Part shown: in pieces, positions 43,701-50,926 of the stretch | Layout of the letters: each line of letters begins with the position of its first letter | How positions within the stretch are numbered: the stretch's first letter is position 1 | NCBI GenBank assembly: GCA_024277675.1 | Contig: JAJRUS010000089.1 | Location: 1 to 50,926 of the forward strand | Length of the DNA: 50,926 nucleotides | Direction: 5' to 3' | Source: a bacterium | Lineage (GTDB): Bacteria > SZUA-182 > SZUA-191 > JAJRXT01 | The notes under the pieces: model-generated | The model's input: only the letters and a program-made list of their open reading frames with translations | Told to the model about the DNA's origin: nothing | Database searches by the model: none | Translations under genes and position numbers: made by a program

Positions 43701-44286
43701 AACTATACTCCCCGCGGCCCTCCACCATATCCACTAACACATAACCGCCTTCAATCAAGCTGCGCATTAACTGATCCCGGCTGATAGTCTCCCCAACGCC
43801 GACTAAATCAGTAATCTGATCTAAAGCGGCCTTAGGTATCAACCGCTGCATCACCGCAGCTATAGTAGTTACCACGATTAGCTTCTCACCATATAACAGC
43901 CGATGCAGGGTGTTAATCCGTTGAGCCACAATCTCAGCCGCGGGTGATATGGCTTCATATGGCAGAATTTCCCAGGCCGGAAAAAGAGAAACCGCTGAAG
44001 GCTCCGATGACTTTTTCCCCGGCAACCTACAACAGAAAAATTCTAAATCGTAAGCCAAGGCCTCGGCCTCAGGCGTGCTGGAACAAATCACCAATAAAGA
44101 CCCAGCCAACTGAGACTGCAGGGCCGCCAGCACAAAGGCCCTGGCTGACCCCCATAAACCGCTCAAGCTGATCCTTTCCTCTCCCAGCGCAAACTTCTCC
44201 ATCAATGGCGATAAAAATTCTTCAATACCCTCCCCTATAAACATCGAGGCAAATTCCGTCACATCTGGTTTATTGTGTTTCTGCAT
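40726..44286 (-). CDS. mfd: transcription-repair coupling factor Mfd with an in-frame TAG before domain D7
   Basis: Mfd pushes stalled RNA polymerase off lesions and recruits UvrA. Read through the stop it is about 1186 aa, a normal length. The UvrB-homology region lies N-terminally, the polymerase-interaction domain near VPLERLHLVQKYMGGGG, and the translocase motifs are GDVGYGKTE (Walker A), VVIDEEQRFG (DEEQ box), TATPIPRTLHMAL and QLRGRVGRS. A TAG at 41181-41179 falls in the linker after NELKGQPRP; the frame then continues (KIETQIELGLNTRIPEAYLP) into a complete D7 domain. Without read-through the product (about 1035 aa) lacks D7, which in E. coli is autoinhibitory. Start ATG 44286; TTG 44304 lies within the upstream palindrome. 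Confidence 0.94.
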
Positions 44287-44299
44287 AACTTTATGATAG

Positions 44300-44442
44300 C
44301 TCAAGTCAATTGAGGGAAACCTCTGAGTCGTGGACAGTTTTACCTAACTTATTGTAAATATAAGCCTGATGTTTCGGCTTGAGGACAAGCCGAAACATCA
44401 CAAAAGTACCCACGACTCAGGAGAAACCTCAATTGACTTGAG
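44300..44442. repeat. 143-bp nested inverted repeat upstream of mfd
   Basis: Outer arms 44300-44333 and 44410-44442 are inverse copies (CTCAAGTCAATTGAGG perfect, then a few mismatches, then CTGAGTCGTGG perfect). Nested inside is a perfect 15-bp stem (44367-44381 with 44386-44400) and a 4-nt AGGA loop. No coding capacity. Such a cruciform element may be a MITE-like insertion or a structured regulatory RNA; no clear target-site duplication was seen. Confidence 0.75.
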
Positions 44443-44449
44443 GGAATTT

Positions 44450-44508
44450 TGGTATAGAGTAGTTTATGAGGATATTATACCAGGTTGCGTTCATACATAT
44501 AATTTGCG
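44450..44508. repeat. TATACCA-type dispersed repeat, copy 1
   Basis: TGGTATA (44450-44456) and TATACCA (44476-44482) form a dyad; the stretch from 44476 (TATACCAGGTTGCG, then ATACATATAAT) matches 47506-47538 at about 27 of 33 positions. Confidence 0.5.
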
Positions 44509-44516
44509 GGAAAATA

Positions 44517-45281
44517 TTATGGCTGTTGTAATATTCTTTTTTCAAAATCCTTTTTCAGATTTCTACTGCCCGACTTTTTAACCGGATTCTTTTTTGCATA
44601 CATCCGGTTCAGAGAAATCCGCCGAACAATAAAGTTCAGCTCCCGTGCACCCCTTTTAACAGAAAGCTCCACCCGGGTATTAACTTCCCCTTTAAGCATA
44701 GTCCGGCATCTATCAAACTCCTTAACCTCTTTTTTATCCACCTTGACAATTAAATCATTTATCCTTAAGCCGGCTTCCTTGGCAGGTGATTTAGGCGAGA
44801 AGTCCTTTATCTTCAAATCGCGGCCCATTACCACCCCAATCCCTCCCATGTGTTCAGCATAGGGAATCTTTACGGTCAGTTGCCTGACAATTGGATCTAT
44901 GATCTCAGTTGCAATGTTTTGGGAACGCACCATTTTTGAAACGGAGACGTCCCACACAGCTTTGTGAGTATCCATTTCATAAATATCTAAATTTACAGCC
45001 AGGCTGATATAATAGTTTTTTTCAAGTGTAGTTTCACATTGGACTACTACTTTTAGGTCTGAATATTCATCGGGTGGCCGGTATATATAACCTTTTTTGA
45101 CTAATCTGTTTTTGATGGTTTCTTTCACCAATTTTTCAAAAGTAGATGCCGCTTGTTTTTTTTCCTTACTGGTTACCAGGGTGAAGCTTTCATAATTGCG
45201 GCGGGTAGCCCTATGGCTACAGCCCCATGTTTCAATTAACAGGACCAGGCACAACGGCCTCAGGATATATTGTAAACGCAT
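44517..45281 (-). CDS. PDZ-domain exported protein, lipoprotein-like
   Basis: A 254-aa protein starting at ATG 45281, one base past the stop of the kinase gene upstream, so translation is coupled. The N-terminus is hydrophobic and ends LLIETWGC, a possible but imperfect lipobox. Residues about 30-150 resemble a DUF4136-type lipoprotein domain (FEKLVKETIKNRLVKKGYIY, LAVNLDIYEMDTHKAVWDVSVSKM). A PDZ domain follows (GIGVVMGRDLKIKDFSPKSPAKEAGLRINDLIVKVDKKEVKEF) and the tail is basic. It likely sits in the periplasm and binds peptides; a link with the adjacent kinase is inferred from the operon. Confidence 0.75.
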   Translation of the reverse strand: MRLQYILRPLCLVLLIETWGCSHRATRRNYESFTLVTSKEKKQAASTFEKLVKETIKNRLVKKGYIYRPPDEYSDLKVVVQCETTLEKNYYISLAVNLDIYEMDTHKAVWDVSVSKMVRSQNIATEIIDPIVRQLTVKIPYAEHMGGIGVVMGRDLKIKDFSPKSPAKEAGLRINDLIVKVDKKEVKEFDRCRTMLKGEVNTRVELSVKRGARELNFIVRRISLNRMYAKKNPVKKSGSRNLKKDFEKRILQQP

Positions 45282-45282
45282 A

Positions 45283-46932
45283 TCAAGCATTTTTTATAGG
45301 CAACGTAAAGAAGAAGGTGGCTCCTTTTCCTTCCTCTGATTCAACCCATACCCGGCCTCGGTGGTGTTCAACAATTTCCTTTACAATAGCCAACCCCAGA
45401 CCTGTCCCGGTATTACTCTTGACTGCCGGTGAATACAGTTGATAAAATTTATCAAAAATATGTTTGTGAAATTCAGGATTAATCCCCGGCCCGGTATCTT
45501 TAATTGATATCTTAACGTGTTTATGAGGTTTTTCCGGAGATGGGGGCTGAAGCCGTTCGGACATTCTGGTGCCGGCTACAGTTTTTGCCTGAATACTGAT
45601 ACTTCCCCCACTGGGAGTATATCGAATAGCATTAACTAATAAATTTGACAGAACTTGACTGATGCGGTGCTTATCACCGATTACTTTCGGTATATCCGCA
45701 AAATCCTCTGAGTTTAACACAATCCCCTTCTTTTCCGCTTCCCAATGATATATGGAAACAAAATGCTCAATAAGCCCGGACAGTTCCACCGATTGATGCT
45801 TATAACGCATCCGGCCGGTTTCTATCTTTTCGATATCCAGAAAATTGTCAATCAGATTAATTAATCTTAGACTTTCCTGTTCAATTTTATGCAAAAATTC
45901 CTCATTTTCAAGCGGACTGTTCTCGTATTTCAGCAGTAACTCGATAAACATCCGAATGGAATTTAAAGGGTTTCTAAGATCATGGGCTACGATATTCACC
46001 AGCTCGGATTTCCGCTGATCAATCTCCATCAGCCTTTGGTTGGCCTTGCGTAACTCGCTGCCCATAAGCTCCAATTGCTTATTTCTCATGCGCAGTTGGT
46101 GCTCCATTTTCTTCATCTGGGTAATATATATAATAATACCGTCAATAGTGATCAAATCACCATTATTGTCATAAATGGCCGCTGAACGGTTGACTACATT
46201 GATTACACTCTTTTTGTCCCGGCGTAGCATACGGTATTCATATTCCGCCTCTTTTTTATTCTCTCTCTGCTGCTTGAAATTACTTAATACCTTTTCCCGG
46301 TCTTGAGGGTGTATGTACTCTAACCAGACTTGGAAATCCTGATGATAAAACTCTGTCGGCTTAGCTCCCAACAGCTTTTCAATGGCATGGCTTACAAAGG
46401 TAAATCCATGTTCAGGTGAGTAACTATAAATTATTTCCGGTATACGATAGGAAAGGCTTTGCTGTTTTAGTTGAAAGTCGGTTATTTCTGCGAGGAATAC
46501 TTGAATATAGAATTCGCCGATCCTGGCTACTTGCTGGTCGATTGTTTGGCAGATAACACTGATAAGCCGGTCTACTTGAGCCTGTTTTTTAAAAAAGCTT
46601 TCTTTCCGGGAGATAAGCTTATCAATTATTATGTCCCGAAAAACGAAATATCCTTTTATAATATGCTGATAAGAAACGCCGGCTACTTGTTCATTTTTGA
46701 CCGCTTGCTTAATTCCCTGCAACACCCGCTTATCCTGTGGGTCAAAAATACTTTTTATTATCCCGGGATAATAAAATTCACTCAGCTCTTTCCAATAGGT
46801 TTGTGGTTCGGCTGATCCTGCTTCAACATCAGCTTGGCGCATCTTATCCAACCAACATGCCAAAATTTCTTGTTCGTGTTGTCGTAAGAAGTCAGCTAAA
46901 TTGGTTAAAACATCTTTTTTAAGCGATTCCAT
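45283..46932 (-). CDS. soluble RsbRD-PAS histidine kinase
   Basis: A 549-aa kinase without membrane segments. Residues about 1-165 form a helical domain like the RsbRD N-terminal (non-haem globin-like) sensor domain, PAS occupies about 175-290 (ending ITIDGIIIYITQMKKME), and the core follows: H-box IVAHDLRNPLNSIRMF with His317, SQVLSNLLVNAIRYTP (N box), DTGPGI (G1) and TGLGLAIV (G2). No response regulator is adjacent. ATG 46932 has a weak RBS; an in-frame TTG at 46950 is possible. It is the middle gene of a three-gene operon with an exported glycine-zipper protein before and a PDZ protein after it. Confidence 0.9.
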   Translation of the reverse strand: MESLKKDVLTNLADFLRQHEQEILACWLDKMRQADVEAGSAEPQTYWKELSEFYYPGIIKSIFDPQDKRVLQGIKQAVKNEQVAGVSYQHIIKGYFVFRDIIIDKLISRKESFFKKQAQVDRLISVICQTIDQQVARIGEFYIQVFLAEITDFQLKQQSLSYRIPEIIYSYSPEHGFTFVSHAIEKLLGAKPTEFYHQDFQVWLEYIHPQDREKVLSNFKQQRENKKEAEYEYRMLRRDKKSVINVVNRSAAIYDNNGDLITIDGIIIYITQMKKMEHQLRMRNKQLELMGSELRKANQRLMEIDQRKSELVNIVAHDLRNPLNSIRMFIELLLKYENSPLENEEFLHKIEQESLRLINLIDNFLDIEKIETGRMRYKHQSVELSGLIEHFVSIYHWEAEKKGIVLNSEDFADIPKVIGDKHRISQVLSNLLVNAIRYTPSGGSISIQAKTVAGTRMSERLQPPSPEKPHKHVKISIKDTGPGINPEFHKHIFDKFYQLYSPAVKSNTGTGLGLAIVKEIVEHHRGRVWVESEEGKGATFFFTLPIKNA

Positions 46933-46963
46933 AGAGTAATTTCCGCTCAAGCCGGCTCATGGA

Positions 46964-47386
46964 TCAAAAACGATAACATAATAAATCAACGGAGTATTCC
47001 GTCTGGGGTTTTTGCTCCTCATCCTGTTCTACCTTCGTTTGCAAAGTAGGCATTTGCAGTTTCACTTGCGCATCTTCCATATCCAGCATAGCCTTAGATT
47101 CAGTAACTAACGGTTTCCCTTCATAAATAACCCCAAACACCAAACCGGCAACCGCTCCGATGGCAGCCCCTGAACCTACATTTTCCCGCCAATCAGGGTT
47201 ATCCTGGGGAGCTGAAATAGCAACCCCCACTAATGCGCCGGCAGCTAAGCCGTAGAAGGTATCTAAAAATATAGATCTCACCGGGTTTTCATCTTGAGCC
47301 ACAGCTATATCCGGTGTAATACTCCCGCATATTAATAAACCGACAACTAACATGCCCACCATATAAATCGACCTCTTCATAATCAT
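46964..47386 (-). CDS. small exported glycine-zipper-like protein
   Basis: A 140-aa protein with a signal peptide (MVGMLVVGLLICGSITPDIAVA), a Gly/Ala-rich hairpin (TFYGLAAGALVGVAIS; SGAAIGAVAGLVFGVI) like glycine-zipper membrane segments, and a polar, Glu/Gln-rich tail ending YSVDLLCYRF. RBS GGGAGGGAG precedes ATG 47386, and the best minus-strand promoter in the region lies upstream. First gene of the operon with the RsbRD-PAS kinase. Function unknown; oligomerisation in a membrane is suggested by the zipper. Confidence 0.7.
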   Translation of the reverse strand: MIMKRSIYMVGMLVVGLLICGSITPDIAVAQDENPVRSIFLDTFYGLAAGALVGVAISAPQDNPDWRENVGSGAAIGAVAGLVFGVIYEGKPLVTESKAMLDMEDAQVKLQMPTLQTKVEQDEEQKPQTEYSVDLLCYRF

Positions 47387-47443
47387 ACACCACTCCCTCC
47401 CGATATTTTAAATTCTTAACAGTAACGGTTTATCTATTAAAAA

Positions 47444-47472
47444 AATATAGAACTTTTTTATCAATTTGTCAA
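47444..47472 (-). promoter_or_regulatory. sigma-70 promoter of the kinase/PDZ operon
   Basis: On the minus strand TTGACA (47472-47467), a 17-bp spacer and TATATT (47449-47444). Good match at both boxes. Confidence 0.6.
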
Positions 47473-47505
47473 GAAAACAACGTTCCTCTCGGCAATAAAC
47501 CAATT

Positions 47506-47550
47506 TATACCAAGTGGCATTTATACATATAATATGCGCAACTTGGTATA
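47506..47550. repeat. TATACCAAGT dispersed repeat, copy 2
   Basis: TATACCAAGT (47506-47515) and ACTTGGTATA (47541-47550) are perfect 10-bp inverted arms around an AT-rich loop with ATACATATAAT. Shares 33 bp at about 80% with 44476-44508. It is downstream of the giant helical protein gene and upstream of the kinase operon promoter. Confidence 0.6.
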
Positions 47551-47572
47551 AGGGGCTAAGCAACTGATTTAC

Positions 47573-50500
47573 TCAAATGCTCAAAAACATCTTTCCTATT
47601 ATCTGCTTATAGTTTTTAGGTATTTGTTGATAACGCACAGATTCATCAGCCACCTGCCTGGGACTTAGTTTTAGCTTTATGGCTTTCTTTTGCCGGGGCT
47701 TTTTTTTGTCTAAGGGAATCTTCATTGTCAACTCATTTAATTCATCCTGTTCTTCAAGGTTAATCGACAATTCAGTAAAACTTCCCGTTGTCAGTGGATC
47801 CCGGGCTTCATATGAAACAGGTTTTTCAGTAACCGCTGTTTCATGGCTGGGAACCGGCTTACGTTTCGGAAGCCGAGACAGCTCATCGGGAGTCAGAGCC
47901 GAACGATCCACCCCTAAATCCTGCGGCTGGGATAAGACGCCCTCCCGGCGGCTGGCTTTATAAGAAGCTAACCGGGTCGTCCGGCTGCCGGCAGAAGCGA
48001 ATTGATCTATCAGTTGCTTCTGGTTTTCTATTCTCTTAATAATTCGCGCCAGGGTTTCCTGTTTATATAGATCCTCTTCCATAATATAAGCATTTTTTAT
48101 GGTTTCCGACTCGGGAGTCATACTTGCTTCTCTGGTTACCTCCCTATCGGTGAGGTTGCTCCGGTCAAAACGCGACCTAATCGTTGCTCCACTGGCCCCT
48201 TCTTTAAGAGAGCCTCTTCCTTTGTCGGCAACTCCGCGTCTTTTTAAGGTCAATTGCCGATTAAACTGCTGCTCTAATTCTCGTTGCTGCCCTTTAAGTT
48301 GACGAATAGTCCGGTCTAATCGATTAAGCGCCTGTCGGCGTTTAGTTTCAGTTGTACTCTGTTTGCGAGTCAGGTTATTTCGAGATAGGTTCATATCATT
48401 TTTTCTCAACCCGGCATCACGGGTTTGGGGGGCGGTGTTTTCTGTTTTATAAGTTTTTTTACCGGCGTTTAGTTCACGTTTATAATCCAGCTTCGGGATT
48501 TTTTCCAGCAGCTCTATCCCCAACTCATTTAAACGAAAGGCCACCCCCGGCATTTTGTTGGATTCAGCGGTTGATAGCTTACCTTTAGCATCAACCATAC
48601 CCTTATAATCAGCCAATTCGCTATTATTTAAGTCCAGTTTCCTCAGTTGCCCATAGAGCTTAGTCAACTTTGCTGTTAATTCAAGATTAGCCTCTGTTTT
48701 TTCCGGTTGTCCCTGGGCAAGCTGTTTGTTATAAGCAGAAAACCTGTCTTCTAATTTCTTAAGCACTTCCGCTAACTCATTGCCGGTTTTCTTGAAATCG
48801 TTCATGCGCCCGGCAGCCGCTGGTGATTGACTGATCTGTTTTAAATTGTCGCCGAGTTCAGTCAGTTTAGCCGCTTCCCTGGTAAAGGAATCCGCCCTGG
48901 TTTGCGAATTTGAAGGGCGGCTGGGATTAACAGCTAAATCTTCCAATCTATCCGCTAACTTAGCCGTCTTATCGGCCAGTTCGCTTGCTTCACTCGGTTT
49001 TTCATCCTCAATTAAGCGCCGGTTCATTTGCTGCAAGGCGGCTATGTTATTTAACATAACTTCTTGATCGATTTGATTTTTTATATCATTTCCCGAAACA
49101 TCATTTTTCATGCTACCCCTGCCGGCATCATTTTTTCCAGCCATATTATCAGCTAAGCGACTCATTTCCCCGGCGATTGACTTAAAAGAGCTTTTAGCCT
49201 GTTTGGACAGCTTCAGCTTTGCTACATCTAACGCCGACATTTTATTTGCCATTTGCATAAGCTCTAATCCCATTTCAGTTGGATTTTGACTACCGGGGTT
49301 ACTCCGCATACGCTCAATCAATTGTCGCAATTGATCTCCATTTTCAAGAATGGCCGGCTTTAAATATTCGCCGGCTTGAGTTTCACTGTTTAGTTCAGTC
49401 AGTTTGTATTGATCGTCCACCGGCTGGCTTTGTTGCTGTAATTGTCGAGAAATATCCATCAATTTCCAGGCCGCATCAATGTTTTCAGTAGTCTCATCTA
49501 CACTATCCTCTTGTTGTGCCGCAGAAAACATCCGCCGGCTCAGATTTCCCAATTCTCTGCCCAGCTGTTGCATCCGCTCCAATTTTCGATCAGCAGAGGC
49601 TGGCTGTCGGCTCTCATTTATCCTGTCTAATTCTCTATTTACACTATCGAGACGATCCATCGCCGCCGTTAATTGAGATTCCTCCCCTGGAGCAGCCCGG
49701 TTCCTGAACAAATTCAACTGCCCATATACTCCCCGTAACTCAGTTTGAAGCTGCCTCAAATCCTCCGGCCCATTACTGCGCTGAATCCTCTGACTGAGCG
49801 CTTCCAACTCCAGCGCTGGTTGTGTAATCCCGGGCTTTTCCTTTTGATTTGTATCCTGCCGTTGTAATTCTGCTCCACCCGTCGCAGAATCACCCGGCTG
49901 GAGGCCCGCATTTAAATTCCGGGAAAGCTTAATAAGCTGCCTCCCCAGACTCTCTATTTGCTGAATATTATCATCTCTTCCCTTATTCCCGCTTAAATGT
50001 GCCAATCTGTTTTGTATATCTTTTAAATCTTCTTTAATCCTTGAAGCTGTTTGCTTAACCGGGGTTCGACCGAAACTGTGATCTCCACGGTAAGCGGAGG
50101 CAGAATCCGGTTCAGCGGTTGGCTGAGAAGCTGAATCAGGATTGCGCTTGCCTGCTGCTGCCTGCTGCAACATTAAGTCTTCATCTGCAGCAGCTTGAAT
50201 CATTTCAGCCTGCTGTTGCCGGAGCTGTAAAGCAAGCTGTTCCATCCGGGCGGCTGGTTGCTCCAGGTTTTGATTGGATGTTTGGTAATTATCCCGGTTG
50301 GCTTGCAGGTTTTTCAACTTATCCGCCATTTGGAAGATAGCATCTGAATACCGGTTGAGGTTATCTTTACCGGGGTTGTTTCGTAAATCTTGTGCCAGTT
50401 TTTGGAGATGCTGACCCTGCTTAGTTACCGCTGAAGGAACTTGCCCCGATTCATCCCGCTGATTGACGGCAGCGGTGGCTTTATAACCGGTTAATCTCTC

Positions 50501-50926
50501 CAATTGGTTGAAAGCTGATAACATATCAGAGGAAATACTTTCAGCCAACCTGGGATTTAACCCTGCTTGTATACGCTTGCTTAATTGTAACAACTGCTCG
50601 GAATTTTGTTTTAACTGTTCAGAAAGCGTTTGCGCCGCTCGTCGACTCTCAGGAATATTATCCGCTAACTGCCGGCTTAAGTTCCCCGTCTGCTGCGCCA
50701 ACCCCGCCAGCCGCTCGCCGATGCGCTCCATATTCTGCGGGTCGCCCTCATTCCTCAGCTGCCCCGCCAACTGCTGTAACTGCCGGCCGTTCTCTACCAA
50801 CTGCTGTTGCTGTAACGCTAAATCCTGACTACCAGGCAGCCCGCCCAAAGCCGCTCTACTGCCATCAGGAATTTTATCCGCTAACTGCCGGCTTAAGTTC
50901 CCCGTCTGCTGCGCCAACCCCGCCAG
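47573..50926 (-). CDS. very large Gln-rich helical repeat protein (5' end outside window)
   Basis: At least 1117 aa, open to the right window edge. The sequence is almost wholly helical, rich in Gln, Leu, Asn, Arg and Asp, with repeated short blocks such as LAQQTGNLSRQLADNIP, ENGRQLQQLAGQLRNEGDP and many LSRQL/LAxxL patterns, suggesting a long coiled coil. A 72-residue (216-bp) unit is repeated at the N-terminal edge. The C-terminal 100 residues are more basic and end IPKNYKQIIGKMFLSI. No enzymatic motif is visible. Such proteins may be filament-like or scaffold proteins; a DUF4175-type relation is possible but unproven. Four in-window Trp-free stretches and low complexity make homology risky. 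Confidence 0.75.
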   Translation of the reverse strand: MAGLAQQTGNLSRQLADKIPDGSRAALGGLPGSQDLALQQQQLVENGRQLQQLAGQLRNEGDPQNMERIGERLAGLAQQTGNLSRQLADNIPESRRAAQTLSEQLKQNSEQLLQLSKRIQAGLNPRLAESISSDMLSAFNQLERLTGYKATAAVNQRDESGQVPSAVTKQGQHLQKLAQDLRNNPGKDNLNRYSDAIFQMADKLKNLQANRDNYQTSNQNLEQPAARMEQLALQLRQQQAEMIQAAADEDLMLQQAAAGKRNPDSASQPTAEPDSASAYRGDHSFGRTPVKQTASRIKEDLKDIQNRLAHLSGNKGRDDNIQQIESLGRQLIKLSRNLNAGLQPGDSATGGAELQRQDTNQKEKPGITQPALELEALSQRIQRSNGPEDLRQLQTELRGVYGQLNLFRNRAAPGEESQLTAAMDRLDSVNRELDRINESRQPASADRKLERMQQLGRELGNLSRRMFSAAQQEDSVDETTENIDAAWKLMDISRQLQQQSQPVDDQYKLTELNSETQAGEYLKPAILENGDQLRQLIERMRSNPGSQNPTEMGLELMQMANKMSALDVAKLKLSKQAKSSFKSIAGEMSRLADNMAGKNDAGRGSMKNDVSGNDIKNQIDQEVMLNNIAALQQMNRRLIEDEKPSEASELADKTAKLADRLEDLAVNPSRPSNSQTRADSFTREAAKLTELGDNLKQISQSPAAAGRMNDFKKTGNELAEVLKKLEDRFSAYNKQLAQGQPEKTEANLELTAKLTKLYGQLRKLDLNNSELADYKGMVDAKGKLSTAESNKMPGVAFRLNELGIELLEKIPKLDYKRELNAGKKTYKTENTAPQTRDAGLRKNDMNLSRNNLTRKQSTTETKRRQALNRLDRTIRQLKGQQRELEQQFNRQLTLKRRGVADKGRGSLKEGASGATIRSRFDRSNLTDREVTREASMTPESETIKNAYIMEEDLYKQETLARIIKRIENQKQLIDQFASAGSRTTRLASYKASRREGVLSQPQDLGVDRSALTPDELSRLPKRKPVPSHETAVTEKPVSYEARDPLTTGSFTELSINLEEQDELNELTMKIPLDKKKPRQKKAIKLKLSPRQVADESVRYQQIPKNYKQIIGKMFLSI
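50649..50926 (-). repeat. 216-bp tandem repeat at the window edge
   Basis: 50649-50710 and 50865-50926 match with one mismatch over 62 bp at a period of 216 bp. The window ends exactly inside the second copy, as expected when assembly stops in a repeat. Confidence 0.85.

Overview
The window looks like a chromosomal contig of an uncultured diderm (Gram-negative) bacterium, probably from a candidate phylum; I cannot name the taxon. The envelope genes support this: a LolA-type lipoprotein carrier, two outer-membrane beta-barrels ending in Phe, a Bat (aerotolerance) operon, and sigma-54 signalling. Base composition is moderate. Genes are dense, RBSs are AGGAG-like, and TTG/GTG starts appear beside ATG.

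Layout. 1-6.2 kb: NifU-type scaffold fragment, ftsK with an in-frame TGA, lolA-like, DUF4390, NtrY-like kinase. 6.3-7.2 kb: DUF433/DUF5615 toxin-antitoxin pair. 7.2-10.9 kb: purD, an orphan ParA with a membrane partner, a site-2 protease. 11-17 kb: TPR lytic transglycosylase divergent from a YfcE-type phosphodiesterase, then on the minus strand a TIM-barrel epimerase, an NtrC-family activator whose phosphoacceptor Asp is Tyr, and a 56-aa Cys-rich protein behind a sigma-54 promoter match. 17-23 kb: two outer-membrane barrels and a periplasmic CsgG-like/FG-GAP protein. 23-33 kb: a B12-type radical SAM enzyme, then moxR, DUF58, a small membrane protein and batA-batE-like genes. 33-35 kb: coaD, rsmD, secreted cyclophilin, tRNA-Val(CAC) and an integrase remnant. 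35-40 kb: three tandem paralogous secreted beta-helix proteins. 40-44.3 kb: endonuclease V convergently overlapping mfd, which has an in-frame TAG. 44.5-47.4 kb: a three-gene operon (glycine-zipper protein, RsbRD-PAS histidine kinase, PDZ lipoprotein-like protein). 47.6 kb to the end: a very large helical Gln-rich protein, cut by the window edge inside its own 216-bp repeat.

The most interesting non-standard signals are (a) the degenerate NtrC receiver next to a sigma-54 promoter and a small Cys protein, (b) several dispersed short intergenic repeat families and a nested palindrome upstream of mfd, (c) the tRNA/integrase-remnant/beta-helix island, and (d) three apparent G-to-T changes (ftsK TGA, mfd TAG, receiver Tyr) that look either like shared sequence error or like real mutations. 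All functional assignments rest on reading motifs by eye; no database search was run.
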